In this document: positions 57,751 to 64,000 of the stretch, piece after piece
Numbering within the stretch: the stretch's first letter is position 1
Layout: each line of letters starts with the position of its first letter
Source of the DNA: Shimia sp047124445
Lineage (GTDB): Bacteria; Pseudomonadota; Alphaproteobacteria; Rhodobacterales; Rhodobacteraceae
Direction of reading: 5' to 3'
Assembly: GCF_047124445.1 (NCBI RefSeq)
Contig: NZ_CP138921.1
Location: 2,480,001-2,544,000, forward strand
Length of the DNA: 64,000 bases
The notes under the pieces: model-generated
What the model was told of the DNA's origin: nothing
Databases searched by the model: none
The model's input: the letters and a program-made list of their open reading frames with translations, nothing else
Position numbers and translations under genes: made by a program

Positions 57751-58805
57751 CACAAAATCCCTAGCATACGTTTGTTAGCCTCTTCATCGGTACCGCCATC
57801 CGCAAAATCGTCGAAGGCCGTCTCCGTCACGCGGATGATGTGATCGCGCACGAACGCAGCCCCTTCGCGGGCGCCGTCTTCCGGATGCTTCAGGCAGCAT
57901 TCCCATTCCACCACGGCCCAGCCATCAAAATTATTGGCCGCCATCTTGCTGAAGACCTTGCCAAAATCGACTTGACCATCACCAAGGCTACGGAACCGCC
58001 CTGCGCGATCAACCCAGCTTTGATAGCCGCCATAAACGCCCTGTTTGGTGGTTGGATTGAACTCCGCATCCTTGACGTGAAACATCTTAATCCGGTCGGC
58101 GTAGTCATCGATGTGACCGACGTAATCCAGACACTGCAGCACAAAGTGACTGGGATCATAAAGCATGTTGCAGCGCGCGTGATTGTCGACCCGCTCTAGG
58201 AACATCTCAAATGTCACGCCATCGTGCAGGTCTTCACCCGGATGAATTTCATAACAGATATCCACGCCCATCTGATCCGCATGATCCAGAATGGGCCGCC
58301 AGCGTTTTGCCAACTCGTCAAAGGCGGCGTCAATCAGCCCCGGCGGCCGCTGTGGCCAAGGGTAAATGTAAGGCCAAGCCAAAGCGCCAGAAAACGTTGC
58401 ATGTGAGCGAATCCCCAGATTGTAACTTGCAGTGATTGCGAGCTTCACTTGCTCCACAGCCCAGGCTTGCCGCGCCTTGGGATTGCCGCGCACTTCGGGG
58501 GCGGCAAAGCCATCAAAGGCCTCATCATAGGCAGGATGCACCGCCACCAACTGGCCCTGCAAATGTGTGGAAAGTTCTGTAATTTCAACGCCGTTCTCGC
58601 GCGCCACACCGACGAGCTCTTCGCAGTAACTCTGCGAGCTGGCCGCGCGGGCGAGATCAAATAGGCGTCCGTCCCAGCTGGGCACTTGCACGCCCTTGTA
58701 GCCACAATCAGCGGCCCATTTGGTGATGCTGTCCCAAGAATTGAAGGGGGCCTCGTCGCCAGCGAACTGCGCCAGAAACAATGCGGGACCTTTGATTGTC
58801 TGCAT
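57750..58805 (-). CDS. Sugar phosphate isomerase/epimerase (TIM barrel)
   Basis: 351 aa. PF01261-type TIM barrel with metal residues in ITELSTHLQGQ, CYEIHPGEDLHDG, LYDPSHFVLQ and MFHVKDAEFN, and VEWECC near the end. It is longer than IolE. Such enzymes epimerise, isomerise or dehydrate keto-sugars, often partnered with a Gfo/Idh dehydrogenase as here (E. coli YcjR/YcjS pair). 69 nt downstream of the binding-protein stop, across a hairpin. Confidence 0.87.
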   Translation of the reverse strand: MQTIKGPALFLAQFAGDEAPFNSWDSITKWAADCGYKGVQVPSWDGRLFDLARAASSQSYCEELVGVARENGVEITELSTHLQGQLVAVHPAYDEAFDGFAAPEVRGNPKARQAWAVEQVKLAITASYNLGIRSHATFSGALAWPYIYPWPQRPPGLIDAAFDELAKRWRPILDHADQMGVDICYEIHPGEDLHDGVTFEMFLERVDNHARCNMLYDPSHFVLQCLDYVGHIDDYADRIKMFHVKDAEFNPTTKQGVYGGYQSWVDRAGRFRSLGDGQVDFGKVFSKMAANNFDGWAVVEWECCLKHPEDGAREGAAFVRDHIIRVTETAFDDFADGGTDEEANKRMLGIL

Positions 58806-58823
58806 GATTTTCTCCTGTTTGAA

Positions 58824-58854
58824 GAAGAGGCCCCTTGGGAGAAAGGGCCTCTTC
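58824..58854 (-). other. Intercistronic hairpin after the sugar binding-protein gene
   Basis: GAAGAGGCCC (58824-58833) pairs over 10 bp with GGGCCTCTTC (58845-58854), 20 nt after the binding-protein stop, with no strong T-run. Probably limits read-through and stabilises the binding-protein mRNA. Confidence 0.65.
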
Positions 58855-58874
58855 TCGGGTACCCGAATGGCGCT

Positions 58875-59828
58875 TTAGAACGGCGAATCCGGGAAGTAGA
58901 AGCTCGCCGCGTTCTCAGGTGTGATCAGCGTCGCACCCAGAATGTAGCGCCCAGCCACAGGGCCATTGGATTTGAACGCAGACACGGTCACATCCATTGC
59001 GGTGGCAATCATCGCTGGCGGGTAAAGCACATCCACCGGCACCAGCTCGTTGCCATCCATGATGCCTTTGATGGTCTCTTTCATGCCGGCGCCGCCGACA
59101 ACAAACATGCCATCGCCATCGCGGCCCGCCTGTTTCAGAGCGGCAACAACACCAATTGCGATGTCATCGTCCTGCGCCCAAACCGCGTCGATGTCTGGGA
59201 AGCGGGACAGGAAGTCCTGCATCACTTCAAAGCCATCATCACGGTTCCAGTTGGCGTGTTTGTGGTCCAGAACGTTGATACCCGAACCTTCGATTTCGGC
59301 CATGAAGGCGTCAAAGCGTTCGTTGTCGATCAACGTTGGAATACCGCGCAGAACAACGATATTGTCGCCGTCCTTCAGGCGGGTTTTCATGTACTCCGCC
59401 GACACACGACCCAGTTCCGGGTTGTTGCCCGCAACATAGATGTCTTCGATACCCGGCTGGCTCAGGCCACGGTCCACAACGGTGATCAAAGCGCCGGATT
59501 TCTTGACGTTTAGTACCGGATCGGTAAGCGGCTCGGATTCAAACGGCAGCACCACAAGCGCGTCGATCTGGTGCACAGACACGAGATCTTCCAGCGCGCT
59601 GGCCTGCGCGGATGGATCTGGCGAGTTCACCAGGATCAGGTCCACATCCGGATAAAGCGCTTCCAGCCGTTCTTCGGCCTTCTCCGCGTGCCAGTTCATC
59701 CCTGCTGCCCATGCGTGGGTTGGGGTTGGGTAGCTCACACCGATCTTGATAGTTTCGGCTGCGGCCCAGCCGCTGAGGGCGATGGTGGCCGCCGTGGCCA
59801 GTGCCCCGATTTTGGTAAAGGTCTTCAT
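58875..59828 (-). CDS. Sugar ABC transporter substrate-binding protein (second system)
   Basis: 317 aa, ATG 59828 with GGGAGG upstream. Signal peptide (about 24 residues, AAA-ET). Peripla_BP_4 domain: IKIGVSYPTPTHAWAAGMNWHAE, VLPFESEPLTDPV, ITVVDRGLSQ, and DAVWAQDDDIAIGVVAALKQ. Close to RbsB/XylF-like binding proteins. Substrate unknown. It follows the permease by 120 nt in the operon. Confidence 0.92.
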   Translation of the reverse strand: MKTFTKIGALATAATIALSGWAAAETIKIGVSYPTPTHAWAAGMNWHAEKAEERLEALYPDVDLILVNSPDPSAQASALEDLVSVHQIDALVVLPFESEPLTDPVLNVKKSGALITVVDRGLSQPGIEDIYVAGNNPELGRVSAEYMKTRLKDGDNIVVLRGIPTLIDNERFDAFMAEIEGSGINVLDHKHANWNRDDGFEVMQDFLSRFPDIDAVWAQDDDIAIGVVAALKQAGRDGDGMFVVGGAGMKETIKGIMDGNELVPVDVLYPPAMIATAMDVTVSAFKSNGPVAGRYILGATLITPENAASFYFPDSPF

Positions 59829-59948
59829 GTTTTCCTCCCTAAAAGTCCTTTGACTTCCCTGTGATTTGGACGCACCTCTCCTCTCCGGTGACGCCCGGTT
59901 CTTTCGCGCAAAACTCTGCGAGAAATTCTTCGAGTGATGTGTCGGCGC

Positions 59949-60965
59949 TTAGTCTGCCGTCTTGTTGCGGCCCCAATCTCCGCGTTGCAGCCAAACGGCC
60001 ACGATGATGATGAGGCCCTGCATGGTCCCGTTCAGATAGTTGGAGATCATGTCAGTGAAGTTCAGAATATTGCCGATGGTGGTCAGGATCAGCGCACCCA
60101 GAATAGTCCCGCCAATCCGGCCATAGCCGCCCTTGAGCACGGTGCCGCCAATGATCACCGCAGCGATGGCTTCCAGCTCCCACAAAACGCCGGTTGAGGA
60201 CGAGGCGGAGCCAAGGCGCGGCACATAGATGATGGTCGCGAGCGAGACGCATAGGCCCTGGATCACATAGGTCAGCGTCTTCACACGGTCGACCTTGATG
60301 GCAGAGTATTTTGCAACGCTTTCGTTGGAGCCGATGGCGGTGCAGTAGCGGCCGAAAGCGGTGCGGTTCATCAGAAACCAACCGGCAATGGACACCACGA
60401 TGAACACCCAAACCGGGATCGGCAGGCCAAAGAAGCTGTCGTAGTAGACCGGGCGATACACTCCGCGAATGTCATAGTTCAGCGACAGCGTGCCGCCGTC
60501 GGCAAAATAGGTCACCAGCGAGCGGTAGATGCCCATGGTGCCAAGCGTCACGATGAAGGCCTCGATCTTGCCCTTGGTGGTCAAAAGCCCGTTCACAAGA
60601 CCCGCCCCAAGCCCAAGGATCACCGAACATCCACAGCCGATCAAAACGGTTGTGACCCCGGTGCCAAAAGTGTCCACAGCGCTGTTCATCACAATGATCA
60701 TCACACCAGCGATCACAGCGGCCATGGACCCAACCGACAGGTCAATGCCGCCAGCGGTGATCACAAAAGTCGCGCCCACAGCAATGATGCCAATGAAGGC
60801 CGAGCGCGTGAGAAGATTTGTGATATTGCCTTCGCTCAGAAACGCGGGGTTGAGCAGAAAGCCGATCACACAGAGGATCAGGAGCGCAATCGCGGGTCCT
60901 GCCGTCTTGAGGTCAAAGCCGCGCAGCATCGAAGGTTTGGCTGTACTCATGGTTGTCTCGGTCAT
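59949..60965 (-). CDS. Sugar ABC transporter permease, RbsC family (second system)
   Basis: 338 aa from ATG 60965, overlapping the ATPase stop (ATGA); the open frame beyond is inside the ATPase gene. About nine or ten membrane segments. ITAGGIDLSVGSMAAVIAGV and GGTVLKGGYGRIGGTILGALIL are RbsC signatures. Partner of the dual ATPase and of the following binding protein. Confidence 0.94.
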   Translation of the reverse strand: MTETTMSTAKPSMLRGFDLKTAGPAIALLILCVIGFLLNPAFLSEGNITNLLTRSAFIGIIAVGATFVITAGGIDLSVGSMAAVIAGVMIIVMNSAVDTFGTGVTTVLIGCGCSVILGLGAGLVNGLLTTKGKIEAFIVTLGTMGIYRSLVTYFADGGTLSLNYDIRGVYRPVYYDSFFGLPIPVWVFIVVSIAGWFLMNRTAFGRYCTAIGSNESVAKYSAIKVDRVKTLTYVIQGLCVSLATIIYVPRLGSASSSTGVLWELEAIAAVIIGGTVLKGGYGRIGGTILGALILTTIGNILNFTDMISNYLNGTMQGLIIIVAVWLQRGDWGRNKTAD

Positions 60966-62485
60966 TTCTGGTGCTCCCGCTTCAGTCCTGCGGCGTAGCG
61001 CACGATTTCTGTTTCGTTGATGTGGTCGCCGGTCACGACCCCAGTGATTTCGCCTTCGCGCATCACCACGACGCGGTGACACAGGCCAATGATCTCTGGC
61101 ATTTCCGAGGATACCACGATCACGGACACACCTTCGGCGGCGATGGCGGCGATAAAGTGATAGATCTGTTGTTTGGTGCCCACGTCGATGCCGCGCGTCG
61201 GCTCGTCTATGATCAGGATGCGCGGATCACATTCCATGACTTTGGCGAGCAGCAGCTTTTGCTGGTTGCCGCCAGACAGGTCGCCCACGTTCACATTTGG
61301 GTCCCGCGCCCGGATATCGAAGCGCCGAATGGCCCGCTCCAGCGCGGCGTCCTCGGCCTTACGATCGACACTCAAGCCTTTGACAAACTTTGGCAATGCA
61401 AAGAGCGATAGGTTTGGGCGCATCTTCTGCCCCAACAGAAGGCCTTTCTCTTTGCGGTCCTTGGTCAGATACACAATGCCCGCATCCCGCGCGGCTGCCA
61501 CAGAGGTGAAGTTTGCTGGCGCGCCGTCAAAGGCGACAGTTCCGCTCTCGCGCGGTGTCAGGCCGCATATCGCCTCAAAAACCGCTGTACGCCCGGCGCC
61601 AATCAGCCCTGAAAATCCAAGGATTTCCCCTTTCCTCAGGTCAAAGCTGACATTGTGTACGCCGGGCGCCACCAGATCGCGCACGTCCAGCACGCAATCT
61701 GCATCCACATCCACTTCGTTCATCGGCGGGTACAGATCGCTCAATTCGCGCCCCACCATCATCTGCGCCATTGTGTCCGGCGTTACGTCTTTCGCCGCGT
61801 GGGTGCCGATCCACTGCCCGTCCCGCAGCACAGTGACTTGATCGGAAATCGCGCTGACTTCGGCCAGCTTGTGGGACACAAAGACAATCGCCGTGCCGCG
61901 CGCTTTCAAGCGGCGCACCTGCGCGAAGAACAGCTCGGTTTCTGCTTCGGTTAAAACCGCCGTCGGCTCGTCCATGATCAGAACACGCGCGTCGCGGCTG
62001 ATAGCTTTGACAATCTCAACCATCTGCTTTTGCGCAATCGAAAGATCGGAAATGCGGTCTTCGGGTGAAATGTCGAGGCCAATGTCGTCCAGATAGCCGC
62101 GTACCATGGCGCGCATCGTGGTCCGATCCAGCACCCCGCGGCTCATGATTTCGCGCCCAAGGAAAATGTTTTCCTCAACCGTCATCTGCTCGGCGAGATT
62201 GAGCTCTTGGTGGATCAGAACAATCCCCAGTGCTTCGGATTGACCGTTCCCGGGCAACTCTGTGTCCACGCCGTCCAACCGAATATGGCCAGACGTGGGC
62301 TGCAAGAACCCGGAAAGAATTTTCATGAATGTCGACTTACCCGCGCCATTCTCTCCGATGAGCGCGTGCACCTCTCCGGCGCGGATGTCCATGCTGACGC
62401 TGAACAGAACCGGGACCGAGCCAAATGACTTACTGATCCCGTCCGCCGACAAAATCGGCACACCTATAGACTGGCCATCCGGCAC
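60962..62485 (-). CDS. Sugar ABC transporter ATP-binding protein, RbsA-type dual domain
   Basis: 507 aa from GTG 62485, which follows GGGAGGAG; a GTG at 62509 would place that ribosome site inside the gene. Two nucleotide-binding domains: the first with Walker A GENGAGKST and Walker B VLIMDEPTAVL, the second with the degenerate Walker A GLIGAGRTA, signature LSGGNQQKLLLAK and Walker B ILIIDEPTRGID, as is normal in RbsA proteins. First gene of the operon, divergent from the LacI gene and 52 bp from the nearest operator-like site. Confidence 0.94.
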   Translation of the reverse strand: MPDGQSIGVPILSADGISKSFGSVPVLFSVSMDIRAGEVHALIGENGAGKSTFMKILSGFLQPTSGHIRLDGVDTELPGNGQSEALGIVLIHQELNLAEQMTVEENIFLGREIMSRGVLDRTTMRAMVRGYLDDIGLDISPEDRISDLSIAQKQMVEIVKAISRDARVLIMDEPTAVLTEAETELFFAQVRRLKARGTAIVFVSHKLAEVSAISDQVTVLRDGQWIGTHAAKDVTPDTMAQMMVGRELSDLYPPMNEVDVDADCVLDVRDLVAPGVHNVSFDLRKGEILGFSGLIGAGRTAVFEAICGLTPRESGTVAFDGAPANFTSVAAARDAGIVYLTKDRKEKGLLLGQKMRPNLSLFALPKFVKGLSVDRKAEDAALERAIRRFDIRARDPNVNVGDLSGGNQQKLLLAKVMECDPRILIIDEPTRGIDVGTKQQIYHFIAAIAAEGVSVIVVSSEMPEIIGLCHRVVVMREGEITGVVTGDHINETEIVRYAAGLKREHQK

Positions 62486-62536
62486 GTCGTCTCCTCCCTG
62501 AATTTTCACCTCACTGCGGAGGCGCTGATTGATTTA

Positions 62537-62593
62537 TGTAAACGTTTTCATCAGCCATGTAAACCTTTACATCAGGCGCTGTAAACCTTTTCA
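62537..62593. promoter_or_regulatory. Three phased LacI-type operators
   Basis: TGTAAACGTTTTCA (62537-62550), TGTAAACCTTTACA (62558-62571) and TGTAAACCTTTTCA (62580-62593) are near-palindromic copies of one motif with start spacing of 21 and 22 bp, about two DNA turns each. They resemble cre/LacI-family operators and fill the divergent promoter region of the second sugar operon and its regulator. Confidence 0.75.
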
Positions 62594-62673
62594 CAATGCC
62601 GCATTGCGGCTATAAGGCTCCTAACCGCCTTGTGCGTATAAACAAAAACACCAAACCAACAGGCGCGCCAAAC

Positions 62674-63702
62674 GTGTCATTGCCACCCAAGAAATCTGCC
62701 ACAATTGAGGACGTCGCAAAGCTGGCCGGCGTCTCCATTGCCACGGTCAGTCGCGCGATTCGGAACCCGGAAAAGGTGGCGGAGAGCACGCGTAAGAAGG
62801 TGACCAATGCCATCGCACGCACCGGCTATACCGCCAATGTAATGGCGCAGAACCTGCGCATGAAACGCTCCAAGATGGTGATGGTTTTGACACCCTCCAT
62901 CGCCGACCCCAACTTTCCGGGCGTGCTGATTGGCCTGGAGAAAGAGGCACATGCACGCGGCTACGGCGTGTTGATTGGCAACACTGAGGGCGCGATTTCT
63001 CTGGAAGAGAACCACATGCGTTTCCTGGCCACGGGTGTCGCAGATGGGCTTGTTCTTCTGACCGGCCACTTGCCCGTGGCTGGCGCGCCGCAAGATCCGG
63101 TCACGCAATTGCCCCCACTTGTGGCGGTCGGCCGCCCGTTGGAAACCACCGAAACAGATTTTGTCGGGGTGGACGACGTGGCCGCCTCCAAAATGGCCAC
63201 GGAGTATCTGGTGTCTCTTGGCCATCGCCGCATCGTGTTTGTCGGCGGCGGCACCGGCGATGTGCTGTCCGATCTGCGTCACGAAGGCTATCGCAAAGGC
63301 CTGGCAGAATGCGCCGAAGAGCTGGCCGATTGGCGCATCGAGGGCGATGGCAGCAGCGAAGGTGGCCGTGCGGCTGTGGAGCGCCTATTCATCAAGGATA
63401 CGCTGCCGACGGCCTTTTTCTGTTTCAATGACAACACCGCCATTGGCGTGATCGCCGCCCTGCGCCTGCGTGGGTTTGATGTGCCGCGCGATTTTTCCGT
63501 GATTGGCTTTGACGACATTCCCTTTGCCAGCAACATCACCCCGGCTCTGACCACGATCCGCCAACCGCGCAACAAGATTGGCGAGCGCGCCATGGCGATC
63601 CTTTTGGATGGGTTGGAAGGGCAAAGCACCGAGAAGACGAGCGAACGACTGCATGGCGATCTTGTCGTCAGAGAGAGCTGCGGGCCTGCCGGACGCAAAT
63701 AG
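62674..63702 (+). CDS. LacI-family regulator of the second sugar operon
   Basis: 342 aa from GTG 62674. The first ATG of the frame (62596) begins 3 nt after the third operator, leaving no room for a ribosome site, and would add 26 residues before the helix-turn-helix (ATIEDVAKLAGVSIATVSRAIRNPEKV), so the later GTG is preferred; its AGG is weak. Hinge: NVMAQNLRMKRSK. Effector domain with VLTPSIADPNFPG, FVGVDDVAASKMATEYL and FSVIGFDDIPFASNITPALTTIRQP, the CytR/RbsR-like pattern. It probably represses the divergent ABC-isomerase-dehydrogenase operon through the three sites. Confidence 0.87.
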   Translation: MSLPPKKSATIEDVAKLAGVSIATVSRAIRNPEKVAESTRKKVTNAIARTGYTANVMAQNLRMKRSKMVMVLTPSIADPNFPGVLIGLEKEAHARGYGVLIGNTEGAISLEENHMRFLATGVADGLVLLTGHLPVAGAPQDPVTQLPPLVAVGRPLETTETDFVGVDDVAASKMATEYLVSLGHRRIVFVGGGTGDVLSDLRHEGYRKGLAECAEELADWRIEGDGSSEGGRAAVERLFIKDTLPTAFFCFNDNTAIGVIAALRLRGFDVPRDFSVIGFDDIPFASNITPALTTIRQPRNKIGERAMAILLDGLEGQSTEKTSERLHGDLVVRESCGPAGRK

Positions 63703-63711
63703 AACGGCCCG

Positions 63712-64000
63712 TTACCGGTCCACCTTCAATCCGCTGGGCACCTCTTCCGGAATGCGGCTAGATTGGGCTTTGGCTTCCGCCCCTGTCAGGCTTTCGAGAA
63801 AGGCCACCAAGGCTGCAATCTCAGCATCGCTACGGGGCGGAATATGAATGTCGCGGTGCTTGGCATGCCGCGCCATTTCGATACGGTCCTGCTGGATGAC
63901 AAAATCGATGGGACTGAGCCAAGGCACATCGGGCAACGTCAGATCTTCGGCTTTCCACGTGGCACGCGCGCCCGGAGGATCGAGGTGATGCCGGATCATG
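63712..64000 (-). CDS. Probable di-haem cytochrome c peroxidase family protein, C-terminal part
   Basis: The frame is open to the right edge, so only about the last 95 residues are seen. MIRHHLDPPGARATW and SDAEIAALVAFLESLTG match the end of the CcpA/MauG family, where a C-terminal helix packs after the second haem. No CxxCH falls in the visible part. Family from recall. Confidence 0.6.
   Translation of the reverse strand, partial: MIRHHLDPPGARATWKAEDLTLPDVPWLSPIDFVIQQDRIEMARHAKHRDIHIPPRSDAEIAALVAFLESLTGAEAKAQSSRIPEEVPSGLKVDR

Overview
The window looks like a chromosomal segment of a marine alphaproteobacterium of the Rhodobacteraceae (Roseobacter group). The evidence is an rRNA operon in the order 16S - tRNA-Ile - tRNA-Ala - 23S - 5S - tRNA-fMet, a 16S of about 1465 nt, a 23S with an enlarged helix 9, and gene content typical of the group: sugar ABC transporters, LacI regulators, many Gfo/Idh/MocA dehydrogenases and an RTX protein. 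This placement is inference; no database was searched.

Layout. 1-7.8 kb (+): a sensor kinase (5' end cut by the window), an NtrC-type regulator lacking the sigma54 GAFTGA loop, a binding-protein ABC importer and a histidine phosphatase. Together they resemble PgtBA/PgtC and AfuABC, so a phosphorylated organic compound is a likelier substrate than iron. 7.9-11.7 kb: an orphan hybrid kinase, an L,D-transpeptidase and a small lipoprotein. 12-18.4 kb (-): the rRNA operon, with a serine-recombinase remnant just beyond its terminator. 18.7-21.9 kb (-): a zinc-type operon (His-rich DUF2796 protein, LolCDE-like ABC pair, DUF3299 protein).

22.3-31.7 kb: a signalling block. It holds a family 3 binding protein overlapping a hybrid kinase gene, a lone receiver, a Sel1-type periplasmic protein, and a cysteine-free molybdopterin-fold protein upstream of a hybrid kinase with Hpt, divergent from a NarL-type regulator. 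31.7-40.5 kb (-): a compact alginate-type polysaccharide locus (alg44, alg8, algA, algD) followed by an RTX protein; the usual periplasmic, outer-membrane and acetylation genes are absent from it.

40.8-53.9 kb: a myo-inositol regulon, with an ABC importer, a LacI regulator, iolE with two extra Gfo/Idh dehydrogenases, and iolD-iolC-iolB-aldolase-iolG. Two copies of the perfect palindrome TTTGCAACCGGTTGCAAA lie in its two divergent promoter regions and probably bind the local LacI protein. 54-63.7 kb: a PhyH dioxygenase divergent from a second LacI-type regulator, then a second sugar system (dual ABC ATPase, permease, binding protein, TIM-barrel isomerase, Gfo/Idh) divergent from a third LacI regulator. 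Three operator-like sites spaced 21-22 bp lie between them. The right edge holds the C-terminal end of a probable di-haem cytochrome c peroxidase family protein.
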